Shown: in pieces, positions 36,825 to 45,712 of the stretch
Numbering within the stretch: the first letter of the stretch is position 1
How the letters are laid out: each line of letters opens with the position of its first letter
Origin: Microthrixaceae bacterium
Lineage (GTDB): Bacteria > Actinomycetota > Acidimicrobiia > Acidimicrobiales > Acidimicrobilacustridaceae
Assembly (NCBI GenBank): GCA_947449015.1
Contig: CANFQA010000017.1
Coordinates: 1-52,357 of the forward strand
Length of the DNA: 52,357 bases
Direction of reading: 5' to 3'
The notes under the pieces: model-generated
Seen by the model: only the letters and a program-made list of their open reading frames with translations
Database searches by the model: none
What the model was told of the DNA's origin: nothing
Translations under genes and position numbers: made by a program

Positions 36825-36922
36825 ATCGGGGAGGCCAACAACAGATTCCCCGTCCACCCTCCACCGTTGAGGGCGGCCCGGCGCCTTGGGCACATCTGGC
36901 ATCAGAACTTCGACGTCCGACG

Positions 36923-37570
36923 ATGGCGGAGATTCGTGCTGTGATGGAAACCGCTCCTTCGCCTCGTTCTCAACCGATTGACGAGGGCGAACTCCGCTCT
37001 GCGGTGCTCGCTGGCCTGTACGAGGAAATTGCCGGTGACGGTCGCCCGCAGGTTGTGCTCACCCGGCGATCAAAGCGCCTTCGCAGCCATAGTGGCGAAG
37101 TCAGTTTCCCCGGAGGTCGTCAGGAACCGGGCGAGGAACTCTGGATGACGGCGCTTCGCGAGGCCGAGGAAGAAATCTCTCTCGATCCATCTGTCGTGAA
37201 GCACCTCGGTGAGCTTGATCATCTGCGAACTGTGTCGAGCCGTTCCTGGATCGTGCCCTATGTGGCTGAAATCACTGACCCGCATCTGGTGATCCCCGCC
37301 TTGCGGGCCGCCCCCGATGAAGTCGAGTTGGTCTTGCACGTCGGTCTTCACGAACTGTTGGAACATGATGTGTTCCGCGAAGAACTCTGGACATTCGGAG
37401 AGTTCACCCGGCCAGTTTTTTTCTTCGAAATTGAAGGCGACACCGTGTGGGGGGCGACCGCGGCGATGTTGCGGAATCTTCTTTCGATCATCACGGGAAC
37501 GCATGATCCGATGGCGGAAATCACACATTGGGACGCTCCGAACGCTGTTCTCCCGCCTGGTCTCGCATAG
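36923..37570 (+). CDS. NUDIX hydrolase, CoA-pyrophosphatase type
   Basis: The protein has LRSHSGEVSFPGGRQEPGEE followed by TALREAEEEISL, which combines the NUDIX box with the preceding L-R-x-H-x-G-x-x-x-F-P-G-G signature of CoA diphosphatases. It should cleave CoA or related dinucleotides. From the ATG at 36923 it has 215 residues. The frame is open further upstream and reads IPRPPSTVEGGPAPWAHL, which may belong to the protein. In that case it begins at the CTG at 36821, overlapping the previous stop as CTGA. No ATG, GTG or TTG is available there downstream of the 57-residue gene. Confidence 0.85.
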   Translation: MAEIRAVMETAPSPRSQPIDEGELRSAVLAGLYEEIAGDGRPQVVLTRRSKRLRSHSGEVSFPGGRQEPGEELWMTALREAEEEISLDPSVVKHLGELDHLRTVSSRSWIVPYVAEITDPHLVIPALRAAPDEVELVLHVGLHELLEHDVFREELWTFGEFTRPVFFFEIEGDTVWGATAAMLRNLLSIITGTHDPMAEITHWDAPNAVLPPGLA

Positions 37571-37668
37571 TAAGGTTTGCTCTTTCCAGCGGAGTTGGGC
37601 CCTTGCGGTCCTGTTCCGCTATTCCTCCCCCGGGGAATACCCGACGGATTTAAGCGAAGGGATCAGCA

Positions 37669-38832
37669 ATGGCTGAAGTTGAAATCGGAATGGGTAAGTC
37701 GGGTCGTCGGGCGTATGGCTTTGATGACATCGCAATCGTGCCGAGCCGCCGCACCCGCGATCCCGAGGATGTCGACATCTCCTGGGAGATCGACGCGTTC
37801 CGCTTCGATCTCCCTTTGATGGCCTCGGCCATGGACGGTGTGGTGTCGCCGGCCACCGCAATCGAAATCGGTCGTCTTGGTGGTCTCGGTGTGCTCAACC
37901 TTGAAGGCCTGTGGACCCGTTATGAGGATCCTGAGTCCTTGCTCGAAGAGATCAGCAAACTCGATGTCGACAAGGCCACTGCGCGCATGCAGGAGATCTA
38001 CGCCGCCCCGATCATCCCCGAACTCGTCGGGCAGCGCATTCGCGAGATCAAAGCTGCCGGTGTCACCAGTTGCTGTTCAGTCACTCCGCAGCGCACCGAT
38101 GCACTTGCCAAGCAGTTCATCGATGCCGAACTCGACCTGCTCGTCATTCAGGGCACCGTCGTGTCGGCTGAGCATGTGTCCAAGACCGTCGAGCCGTTGA
38201 ACCTCAAGAAGTTCGTCCGCGAGCTCGACATCCCCGTGATCGTGGGAGGTTGCGCGTCGTACCAAGCCGCGCTGCACCTCATGCGTACTGGTGCGGCCGG
38301 CGTGCTTGTCGGTGTTGGCCCGGGTCACGCCTGCACCACACGAGCAGTGCTCGGCTTGGGTGTTCCGCAGGCCACCGCCATAGCGGATGCTCGCGCGGCG
38401 CGCATGCGTCATCTCGATGAAACCGGCGTCTACTGCCAGGTCATTGCCGATGGTGGAATGGGCACCGGTGGCGATATCGCCAAGGCGATCGTGTGCGGTG
38501 CCGATGCCGTCATGATTGGTTCCCCGCTCGCGGCCGCCTCCGAAGCGCCAGGACGCGGTTACCACTGGGGCATGGCCACCTTCCATCCCACTCTTCCCCG
38601 TGGTGCACGCGTCAAGACCACCACCCGCGGCACGCTCGAAGAGATTCTCGTCGGTCCGGCGAACGAGAACGACGGACGCATGAACCTCTTCGGTGCACTG
38701 CGCACCTCAATGGCCACCTGTGGCTATCAGACAGTCAAGGAATTCCAGAAGGCTGAGGTCATGGTCGCTCCCGCCCTGCAGACCGAAGGCAAGGTCCTGC
38801 AGAAGGCGCAGGGCGTTGGCATGGGTCACTGA
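37669..38832 (+). CDS. guaB3: GuaB3-type IMP dehydrogenase family protein
   Basis: This 387-residue TIM-barrel protein lacks the CBS insert of true GuaB. The IMPDH loop is GPGHACTTR with the nucleophile Cys222, followed by [36 protein letters not shown] binds the phosphate. This matches the GuaB3 group, which in mycobacteria lies between guaB2 and guaA. Cyanobacterial members are reported to be IMP dehydrogenases; the actinobacterial role is not settled. It is 5 nt from guaA. Canonical guaB2 is not next to it here. Confidence 0.93.
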   Translation: MAEVEIGMGKSGRRAYGFDDIAIVPSRRTRDPEDVDISWEIDAFRFDLPLMASAMDGVVSPATAIEIGRLGGLGVLNLEGLWTRYEDPESLLEEISKLDVDKATARMQEIYAAPIIPELVGQRIREIKAAGVTSCCSVTPQRTDALAKQFIDAELDLLVIQGTVVSAEHVSKTVEPLNLKKFVRELDIPVIVGGCASYQAALHLMRTGAAGVLVGVGPGHACTTRAVLGLGVPQATAIADARAARMRHLDETGVYCQVIADGGMGTGGDIAKAIVCGADAVMIGSPLAAASEAPGRGYHWGMATFHPTLPRGARVKTTTRGTLEEILVGPANENDGRMNLFGALRTSMATCGYQTVKEFQKAEVMVAPALQTEGKVLQKAQGVGMGH

Positions 38833-38837
38833 CCCAC

Positions 38838-40394
38838 ATGTCTGAACCCCTCGACACCGTTCTCGTTGTCGACTTCGGCGCGCAGTACGCGCAGTTGATC
38901 GCTCGCCGTGTTCGTGAGGCGCATATCTATTCCGAGATCGTGCCGCATTCGATCACTGCGGCCGAGATCGCTGCCCGTGCCACTGGTTCGGCACCAGTGC
39001 GCGGCATCGTGTTCTCCGGTGGTCCCGCCTCGGTACATGTCGAGGGTGCGCCGTCCATTGATCCCGCGGTGTACGAACTCGGTATTCCGATCCTCGGCAT
39101 TTGTTACGGCGCGCAATTGCTTGCCCGCGACCTCGGCGGCGAAGTAGCCGCAACCGGACGTGGCGAATACGGCCGCACCGAACTCACTGTTGGGACCAAC
39201 GAGGTGTTGTTCAGCGCAGCTCAGCCCCGTACCCAACCGGTGTGGATGAGTCATTTCGACACCATCACGGTGCCCCCAGCTGGCGCTGTCGTCACCGCCT
39301 CAACGCCCGACACCCCGGCTGCGGCCTATGAGGATCGAGCCGCTGGCCGCTATGGCGTGCAGTTCCATCCTGAGGTTGTGCACACCCCGCACGGCCAAGA
39401 GGTGCTCGAGCATTTCCTCTACGACGCGTGTTCGCTTGCTCCCACCTGGACAATGGCTTCCATCATTGACACCCAGGTCGAACTCATTCGGGCTCAGGTC
39501 GGCAGCGCACGCGCCATCTGTGGCCTCTCCGGCGGCGTTGATTCCGCAGTCGCTGCTGCGCTGGTGCATCGCGCTATTGGTTCGCAGCTCACCTGTGTGT
39601 TCGTTGACACCGGCCTCATGCGCCAAGGTGAGGGTGAGCAGGTTGTTGAGACATTCCAGCGTCATCAGGGCATCGAGCTGATTCATGTACGCGCCGGCGA
39701 GCGTTTCTTTGAGCGCCTTGCGGGAATCACTGAACCCGAGGCCAAGCGCAAGGCCATTGGTGAACTCTTCATCCGTGTGTTCGAGGATTCCAGTGGTGGC
39801 ATCGAAGACGCCCAGTTCCTTGTGCAAGGAACGCTGTATCCCGATGTGATCGAGTCGGGCACCAAGGACGCCGCCAAGATCAAGAGTCACCACAACGTTG
39901 GCGGCCTTCCCGACGACATGCAGTTCAAGCTCGTCGAACCTCTGCGTGCGCTGTTCAAAGACGAGGTGCGCAAGGTCGGAACCGAACTTGGTTTGCCCGA
40001 TGAGATTGTCTGGCGCCAGCCATTTCCCGGTCCGGGACTGGGTGTGCGCATTATCGGCGAGGTCACGCCCGACAAGGTCGAGATGCTGCAGCATGCCGAC
40101 GCGATCGTGCGTGAAGAAGTCAAAGCCGCCGGACTCGAACGAGAAATCTGGCAGGCGTTTGCCGTGCTGCCCGATATCCGCTCGGTGGGTGTCATGGGCG
40201 ACGAACGCACCTACGGGCACCCCATCATCATCCGCGCGGTGACCAGCGAAGACGCCATGACTGCCGACTGGGCCCGACTTCCCTACGACCTTCTCGAGCG
40301 CATGTCGAGCCGCATCATCAATGAGGTTCCCGGCATCAACCGAGTGGCCTACGACATCACCTCGAAGCCGCCAGGCACCATCGAGTGGGAGTAA
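38838..40394 (+). CDS. guaA: GMP synthase (glutamine-hydrolysing)
   Basis: This 518-residue enzyme aminates XMP to GMP. The class I amidotransferase has Cys89 in GICYGAQLL with His177 and Glu179. The ATP pyrophosphatase loop is LSGGVDS (230-236). The C-terminal dimerisation domain includes [20 protein letters not shown] and ends IEWE, as in the family. It starts 5 nt after guaB3 and is likely in the same operon. Confidence 0.99.
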   Translation: MSEPLDTVLVVDFGAQYAQLIARRVREAHIYSEIVPHSITAAEIAARATGSAPVRGIVFSGGPASVHVEGAPSIDPAVYELGIPILGICYGAQLLARDLGGEVAATGRGEYGRTELTVGTNEVLFSAAQPRTQPVWMSHFDTITVPPAGAVVTASTPDTPAAAYEDRAAGRYGVQFHPEVVHTPHGQEVLEHFLYDACSLAPTWTMASIIDTQVELIRAQVGSARAICGLSGGVDSAVAAALVHRAIGSQLTCVFVDTGLMRQGEGEQVVETFQRHQGIELIHVRAGERFFERLAGITEPEAKRKAIGELFIRVFEDSSGGIEDAQFLVQGTLYPDVIESGTKDAAKIKSHHNVGGLPDDMQFKLVEPLRALFKDEVRKVGTELGLPDEIVWRQPFPGPGLGVRIIGEVTPDKVEMLQHADAIVREEVKAAGLEREIWQAFAVLPDIRSVGVMGDERTYGHPIIIRAVTSEDAMTADWARLPYDLLERMSSRIINEVPGINRVAYDITSKPPGTIEWE

Positions 40395-40410
40395 GGCTCC
40401 ATTCCTGAAT

Positions 40411-40457
40411 CCTCAGGCGCCGGCAAGCTGTGCTTTGCCTCAGGCGCCGGCAAGCTG
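40411..40457 (+). repeat. 27-bp tandem duplication across the LLM gene stop codon
   Basis: The 20-mer beginning CCTCAGGCGCCGG occurs at 40411-40430 and 40438-40457. The second copy is the end of the minus-strand oxidoreductase gene, encoding AQLAGA and the stop. The first copy repeats that end and its stop just beyond it. Confidence 0.9.
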
Positions 40458-41414
40458 GGCCACGATCGGGGCGAAGGATTCGACGGCGTCGATGCCCACG
40501 GTGATGTACGAGAGTCCGAAGCGTTCGCGTCGTTCGACGATGGTGTCGATCAACTGCTCCACGGTGCCGGCCAACGCATGTGGAGATTCGAGCGCTCCCT
40601 GAGCACTAAGTCCGAGTGCGGGCGCAACCATTTCAGCCAGGGCCATGCGGTCATCGGTGACTGCGGCTAGATGCACGCGTGTGTTGAGTTCAAGATCGTC
40701 GTAACGATCACCAGCAGCCTCGGCCAACCACCGCAACTTCTCTTCGGTGGCTTCGGCAGTGGCGTTGGGTCCTGCGCTTGCGTCAATCACGCCCGCGGCG
40801 AGTGACACGTTGATGCCCACGATGTCGGCCTGTTGTGCGGCGAGCGTCAGCATGCGCTTCCCGCCACCGCCGAGTAGGAAACGCGGGCCGGGCTTCTGTA
40901 GGGGCTTGGGAGTTCCTTCGTGCCCGGTGACGTTGTAGTGCTTGCCAGAGAAGGTGACCGGGCCGTCGGCAAAGAGCCCCTTCATGATGGTGATCGACTC
41001 AGCCAGGCGGTCAATGCGCACGCCCGGGCGATCAAGCGCAATGCCGGCCTGTTCGTAGTCGGTAGTCATCCAGCCTGCGCCAATGCCCAACTCCAGACGA
41101 CCGCCGCTGAGCAGGTCGATGGTCGCGGCTTCCTTGGCCAGCACCACCGGATGGCGGTAGTCATTGCACCACACCAGCGTTCCGATGGTGAGCGTTGTGG
41201 TGGCTTCAGCAGCTGAGACAAGCGCCGGGGTGACGGCCCACTGTTCGTCAAGGTGGTCGGCGATGGTGAGCGAGTCGTAGCCGAGGCCCTCGACCTGCTT
41301 GGCCAGTTCTCGCCAGCGCACACCGTCTTGCGCGGTTCCGGTGAATCCGCCCGGCGGTGAACTCGCTTGAATGCTGAAGCGGAACGGCTTGGTGCGGGGC
41401 AGGCGAATGCTCAT
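40440..41414 (-). CDS. LLM-class F420-dependent oxidoreductase
   Basis: This 324-residue protein has the luciferase-like barrel: LAKQVEGLGYDSLTIADHLD, TLTIGTLVWCNDYRHPVVLA, KEAATIDLLSGGRLELGIGA, GWMTTDYEQAG and RFLLGGGGKRML. The set fits the actinobacterial F420-binding family (MSMEG-type TIGR03621-like). The substrate is unknown. The start MSIRLPRTKPF at 41414 is preferred over 41444. It is divergent from the next gene and the only minus-strand gene in this stretch. Confidence 0.92.
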   Translation of the reverse strand: MSIRLPRTKPFRFSIQASSPPGGFTGTAQDGVRWRELAKQVEGLGYDSLTIADHLDEQWAVTPALVSAAEATTTLTIGTLVWCNDYRHPVVLAKEAATIDLLSGGRLELGIGAGWMTTDYEQAGIALDRPGVRIDRLAESITIMKGLFADGPVTFSGKHYNVTGHEGTPKPLQKPGPRFLLGGGGKRMLTLAAQQADIVGINVSLAAGVIDASAGPNATAEATEEKLRWLAEAAGDRYDDLELNTRVHLAAVTDDRMALAEMVAPALGLSAQGALESPHALAGTVEQLIDTIVERRERFGLSYITVGIDAVESFAPIVAQLAGA

Positions 41415-41420
41415 AGGCCG

Positions 41421-41426
41421 ATTCTC
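41421..41426 (-). promoter_or_regulatory. Leaderless-type -10 for the LLM gene
   Basis: On the minus strand GAGAAT is 6 nt before the ATG at 41414. It has A at position 2 and T at position 6 but is otherwise weak. No ribosome site is visible. Confidence 0.3.
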
Positions 41427-41531
41427 GCATCCCGGGGACCCCAACGTCCGGTGCCTGGCGATCTAGCGTCATCGATGGAATGCAGCCGATTCCGGTGGCG
41501 CTGGCGCCCCGGTGTGTGAGGTGGAGGAACC

Positions 41532-42350
41532 ATGGCATCGACCGACCCCGTTGAGGAACAACCGGATGATCTTGCCGATTTCATGAGAGGCGCCTTCACG
41601 CACGATGGAGTCACCCACCATGTGTTCCGCAGTGGCGAGGGCCCGGCAGTCATCGTGATTGCCGAGATCCCCGGGATCACGCCGAAGGTTGCGGAGTTCG
41701 CTCGCCGTGTGCGTGCACTCGGATGCAGTGTGTGGATGCCGGTGCTGTTCGGTGATCCGGGACGCGTGCCGAGCGGGCGCTATATCGCGAAGTCGGTCAG
41801 CCAAGCCTGCGTGTCGCGGGAGTTCACGGCATTCGCGACGCGCACCACTGCACCGGTGACCGATTGGTTGCGGGCGCTGGCGCGCAGCGCGCATAAGACC
41901 TGTGGTGGACCTGGTGTGGGCGCAGTGGGCATGTGTTTCACCGGCGGCTTCGCGCTCGGCATGATGGTCGGTCCGGAACTCATTGCCCCGGTGTTGAGTC
42001 AGCCCTCGCTTCCGATCGGTTTCTCGAAGAAGGCGAAGGCCAGCGTGAAACTCTCCGCTGAGGACCTGCGCATCGTGAAGGATCGGGTGGCCGCCGGCAC
42101 GTGCGTACTTGGTCTCCGATTCACCAACGACGCCGTGGTGCCAGCTGAACGATTCGAAACCTTGCGTCGTGAACTCGGTGAGGGATTCATTGGCGTTGAG
42201 ATTGATTCCTCGCCCGGTAACCCATGGGGCATCCCGAAGAACGCGCATTCTGTGCTCACCCAGCACCTCGTGGACGAACCGGGGCACCCCACCCACGATG
42301 CGCTCAACCAGGTGCTCGAGTTCTTCCGATCGCGACTTCTGCCTGATTGA
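41532..42350 (+). CDS. Dienelactone hydrolase family protein
   Basis: This 272-residue alpha/beta hydrolase has the Cys nucleophile typical of the DLH family in GMCFTGGF (Cys135), Asp200 in LRFTNDAVVP, His239 in KNAHSV and the conserved Glu45 in VIAEIPGI. These four match the known DLH catalytic arrangement. It may cleave lactone rings of aromatic degradation, but most family members have other or unknown substrates. A GGTGGAGG tract precedes the ATG. Confidence 0.92.
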   Translation: MASTDPVEEQPDDLADFMRGAFTHDGVTHHVFRSGEGPAVIVIAEIPGITPKVAEFARRVRALGCSVWMPVLFGDPGRVPSGRYIAKSVSQACVSREFTAFATRTTAPVTDWLRALARSAHKTCGGPGVGAVGMCFTGGFALGMMVGPELIAPVLSQPSLPIGFSKKAKASVKLSAEDLRIVKDRVAAGTCVLGLRFTNDAVVPAERFETLRRELGEGFIGVEIDSSPGNPWGIPKNAHSVLTQHLVDEPGHPTHDALNQVLEFFRSRLLPD

Positions 42351-42394
42351 TCGTTCAGTGCTGGAGTCCGATCCTTGGGTCGCATCTGCGCCGG

Positions 42395-42400
42395 TAGGGT
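42395..42400 (+). promoter_or_regulatory. -10 element before pcrA
   Basis: TAGGGT is 9 nt before the ATG at 42410 and there is no Shine-Dalgarno, so the transcript is leaderless or nearly so. The hexamer is the same as before infA. Confidence 0.5.
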
Positions 42401-42409
42401 GATCTCTCC

Positions 42410-44707
42410 ATGAACGATGACTCAAGTGGCGGCCTTCTCGCCGGCCTGAATCCGGTGCAGTACGAGGCAGTCACCCACGCTGAGGGTCCGCTGCTCATCG
42501 TGGCCGGTGCCGGTTCGGGTAAGACCCGGGTGCTGACTCATCGCATCGCCCATCTCATTTCTGAAGAGGGCATTTCGCCTTTCGAGATTCTGGCGATCAC
42601 CTTCACCAACAAGGCCGCGGACGAGATGCGTTCACGAGTGGCGGAGTTGGTGGGCCCGGTCGCCGCAAAGATGTGGGTTTCGACGTTCCACTCAGCTTGT
42701 GTGCGCATTCTGCGTCGGGACGCCGATCGTCTTGGTTTCCCGAGTTCGTTCACCATTTATGACTCTGCTGACGCCCAGCGACTCACCAGCTATGTCATCC
42801 GGGACCTCGGACTCGATGCCAAGAAGTTCGTACCCCGTGCCATTCACGCCAGCATCTCGGCCGCCAAGAATGATGGGCATAGCCCCACCTCCTACAGCGA
42901 AGCGGCCCAGACCATCTTCGAGCGCAAGATCGCTGATGTCTTCATTGAATATCAGGCCCGCCTCCTCAAGGCCGGCGCGATGGATTTCGATGATCTTCTT
43001 GGCAACGCCGTCGAGCTGTTCAGGAGTAATCCCGACGTGCTTGAGCAGTACCAGCGCCGTTTCCGTCATGTGCTTGTCGACGAGTATCAGGACACCAACC
43101 GCGTGCAGAACGAACTGGTGCTGATGCTGGCGGCACCCTCGGGCAATGTCTGCGTTGTCGGCGACGGCGATCAATCGATCTATCGGTTCCGCGGTGCTGA
43201 TATGCGCAACATTCTCGAGTTCGAGAACGCGTTCCCCGATGTCACGGTTGTGTTGCTCGAACAGAACTACCGCTCCAGCCAGACCATTCTCGATGCCGCC
43301 AATGCGGTCATCACCAACAACCTTGGTCGTCGTCCGAAGGAACTCTGGACCGACTCTGGTCCCGGCGAATCAATCATGCGCTATCACGCCGACGATGAGG
43401 CGGATGAAGCCCATTGGATCGCCAACCAGATCATGCATCTGCATGACAGCGGCCATTCCTGGGGTGACTGCGCAATCTTTTATCGAACCAATGCGCAAAG
43501 CCGCGTCATCGAGGAGTACCTCATGCGCGTCGGCATCCCCTACAAGGTGGTTGGCGGAACGCGTTTCTACGATCGCCGCGAGGTCAAGGACGCGCTGGCC
43601 TATGTGAAGGCCACCGTCAACCCTGCCGATGAAGTTTCGGTCAAGCGTGTGCTCAACGTACCCAAGCGTGGCGTTGGAGAATCCTCGGTGGGTCGGCTTG
43701 ATGCCTACGCCCGTAGCCATGCCATCACCTTCACTGATTCGTTACGTGAGGCCGCTGCCGCTGGCGTTACCGGTAAGGCGCTCAAAGGCATCGAGGAGTT
43801 CCTCAAACTCATTGACGAGCTCGAGCATTTTGTGACTGATGGTCCGGCGCCGCTGATCGAAGCGGCAATGCAGCGTTCCGGGTATGTGGCCGAACTCGAG
43901 GCCGAACATTCCATTGAGGCCGAGGGTCGCGTCGAGAACCTGGCCGAACTCGTGGGAGCAGCGCGAGATTTTGCATCCGTTGATGAGTTCCTCGAGCAGA
44001 TCAGCCTTGTGGCCGATACCGACGATCTCGATGGTGATGAATCGGCAATCGTGCTGATGACGCTGCACGCGGCAAAGGGACTTGAGTTCCCGGTCGTGTT
44101 CCTCATCGGAATGGAGGACGGGATCTTCCCGCATCTTCGTTCCATTGGTGATCCTGACGAACTTGAGGAAGAGCGTCGCCTTGCCTACGTCGGTATTACC
44201 CGAGCGCGTGAGCGACTGCACCTCTCGCATGCATGGGCGCGCACCATGTTTGGCAGCACGCAGTACAACCCGCCGAGTCGGTTTCTCGAGGAGATCCCCG
44301 AGGCGCTGGTCACCGTGGTCAAGGGAGACCGTCGCGGTGCGCGTAGCGGCTCTTCCGGCGCCGGCTCCTATGGAAGCAGTTCGTATGGAGCTCGCACTCC
44401 GGGCTCGGGCGGCTCTTGGGGGCGACGCGATGCTGACGATGACTGGAGCGGTTCGGTCATTGGTGGGGGAGGCCGTTCCCGCCGTGACGCGTCCATCGAG
44501 ACCGCGCTCAAGCCGCCACCCCCGACCCAGAGCGGTGCCGATCAGATCGGATTGCAGGTCGGCGACGATGTCACCCACGGCAAGTTCGGCGATGGGGTCA
44601 TCACCGCCATCGAGGGCAGCGGCGACAAAGCCGAGGCGGTGGTGCATTTCCGGGGGATTGGCGAAAAGCGCCTGCTTTTGGCCTGGGCCCCGCTTACCAA
44701 GCGCTGA
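42410..44707 (+). CDS. pcrA: ATP-dependent DNA helicase PcrA/UvrD
   Basis: This 765-residue SF1A helicase has AGAGSGKTRVLTHRIAHLI (motif I), TFTNKAADEMRSRV (Ia), DEYQDTNRVQ (II), GDGDQSIYRFRGAD (III), LEQNYRSSQTIL (IV), MTLHAAKGLEFPVVFLIG (V) and EERRLAYVGITRARERL (VI), in order. It unwinds DNA in repair and removes recombination filaments. The C-terminus has a Gly/Ser-rich linker followed by a Tudor-like end (VGDDVTHGKFGDGVITAIEG), common in PcrA and thought to contact RNA polymerase. In mycobacteria uvrD1 lies near sucCD as here. Confidence 0.98.
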   Translation: MNDDSSGGLLAGLNPVQYEAVTHAEGPLLIVAGAGSGKTRVLTHRIAHLISEEGISPFEILAITFTNKAADEMRSRVAELVGPVAAKMWVSTFHSACVRILRRDADRLGFPSSFTIYDSADAQRLTSYVIRDLGLDAKKFVPRAIHASISAAKNDGHSPTSYSEAAQTIFERKIADVFIEYQARLLKAGAMDFDDLLGNAVELFRSNPDVLEQYQRRFRHVLVDEYQDTNRVQNELVLMLAAPSGNVCVVGDGDQSIYRFRGADMRNILEFENAFPDVTVVLLEQNYRSSQTILDAANAVITNNLGRRPKELWTDSGPGESIMRYHADDEADEAHWIANQIMHLHDSGHSWGDCAIFYRTNAQSRVIEEYLMRVGIPYKVVGGTRFYDRREVKDALAYVKATVNPADEVSVKRVLNVPKRGVGESSVGRLDAYARSHAITFTDSLREAAAAGVTGKALKGIEEFLKLIDELEHFVTDGPAPLIEAAMQRSGYVAELEAEHSIEAEGRVENLAELVGAARDFASVDEFLEQISLVADTDDLDGDESAIVLMTLHAAKGLEFPVVFLIGMEDGIFPHLRSIGDPDELEEERRLAYVGITRARERLHLSHAWARTMFGSTQYNPPSRFLEEIPEALVTVVKGDRRGARSGSSGAGSYGSSSYGARTPGSGGSWGRRDADDDWSGSVIGGGGRSRRDASIETALKPPPPTQSGADQIGLQVGDDVTHGKFGDGVITAIEGSGDKAEAVVHFRGIGEKRLLLAWAPLTKR

Positions 44708-44743
44708 CAGACGTTTCTGACGAATCGTCAGGTTTGCCTTGCA

Positions 44744-44772
44744 TTGGCAAAATCGGGTGTGTTAGGCATACT
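44744..44772 (+). promoter_or_regulatory. Promoter of the iron permease gene
   Basis: TTGGCA (44744-44749) and CATACT (44767-44772) are 17 nt apart. An inverted repeat GTGTGTT/AACACAC (44757-44763, 44774-44780) spans the -10, and an iron box lies just downstream. Confidence 0.55.
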
Positions 44773-44780
44773 GAACACAC

Positions 44781-44799
44781 CTAAGTTAGGGCTGCCTAA
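44781..44799 (+). promoter_or_regulatory. DtxR/IdeR-like iron box
   Basis: The 19-mer CTAAGTTAGGGCTGCCTAA matches the IdeR/DtxR consensus at about 14 of 19 positions and contains a perfect GTTAGG-N4-CCTAAC inverted repeat (44785-44800). It covers the expected transcription start. Further TTAGG (44762) and CCTAA (44780) half-sites lie upstream. Iron-bound repressor would shut the permease off. Confidence 0.65.
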
Positions 44800-44836
44800 C
44801 ACGCAGTCCTCACCACTCCCAGATGGAGGCTCCCCC

Positions 44837-45712
44837 GTGTTCTCGAACTTCCTCATCGGTCTTCGTGAAGGTCTTGAAGCATCCTTGGTTGTCGGCATTC
44901 TCGTCGCCTATCTGGTGAAGACCGGGCGCACCAACCGACTGGTGCCGCTGTGGACCGGCGTGGCCCTCGCCGCAGCTGCCAGCTTGGGGTTCGCAGCCGT
45001 GCTCCACTTCACCTCGAACGAACTGAGTGACAGGGCCGAGCAGATTTTCGCCGGCGTCATGTCGATCATCGCCGTTGCGTTTGTCACCTGGATGGTCTTC
45101 TGGATGCGCTCCACCTCGCGCACGATGAAGACCGAACTCCACGGCAAACTCGACGCCGCCGCCGAAATGGGCAGCGTGGCCATCGCAGTGATGGCCATGG
45201 TCGCCGTTGCCCGTGAAGGTCTCGAGACCGCGCTGTTTCTCTGGACGAACGAAAAGGCCATGGGGGCGGCATCGCATCCTGCGGTCGGGGGACTGCTTGG
45301 CATCGCTGCTGCCGTGTTGCTGGGGTACCTGATCTACCGGCAGGCAGTCGCAGTCAACCTCGCAAAGTTCTTCAAGGTCACTGGTGCGCTGCTCATCGTC
45401 ATCGCAGCTGGTGTGCTCTCAGCGGGCGTGCACGAACTCCAAGAGGCTTCGCTCATTGGGGGCGAGGACACCGTTGCGCTCAACATCTCTAGTTGGTACT
45501 CGGCCGATGCTTGGTACGGCAGCCTGCTGCGCGGCATCTTCAACTTCACGCCCACGCTCACCGTGTTGCAGGTCGTGGTGTGGTTCGCGTACCTGATTCC
45601 GGTGATGGTGCTGTTCTTCCGCCCGTCGAGCCCGTCTCGTCAGTTGCCGGCGCCAGCATCGACGGAGAAGTCCACCTCGACCCGACCGCTGTCAGAGACC
45701 GTCACCGGATAG
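44837..45712 (+). CDS. FTR1-family iron permease
   Basis: This 291-residue membrane protein has the two REGLE motifs that define iron permeases: Arg10-Glu14 in the first helix and Arg126-Glu130 in the fourth. Seven hydrophobic segments are visible. The start is a GTG at 44837 with GGAGG 7 nt upstream; the upstream in-frame ATG lies in the promoter. FTR1 moves iron with help from oxidases or electron carriers such as EfeO/EfeB. No such partner is adjacent, but a convergent Rieske-like gene overlaps its 3' end by 73 nt. It is iron-regulated if the box upstream is real. Confidence 0.95.
   Translation: MFSNFLIGLREGLEASLVVGILVAYLVKTGRTNRLVPLWTGVALAAAASLGFAAVLHFTSNELSDRAEQIFAGVMSIIAVAFVTWMVFWMRSTSRTMKTELHGKLDAAAEMGSVAIAVMAMVAVAREGLETALFLWTNEKAMGAASHPAVGGLLGIAAAVLLGYLIYRQAVAVNLAKFFKVTGALLIVIAAGVLSAGVHELQEASLIGGEDTVALNISSWYSADAWYGSLLRGIFNFTPTLTVLQVVVWFAYLIPVMVLFFRPSSPSRQLPAPASTEKSTSTRPLSETVTG

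Noticed and set aside
44744-44836. ATG-started, 31-residue longer version of the iron permease
   Set aside because: The ATG overlaps the -35 region and the frame crosses the iron box. GGAGG points to the GTG at 44837.
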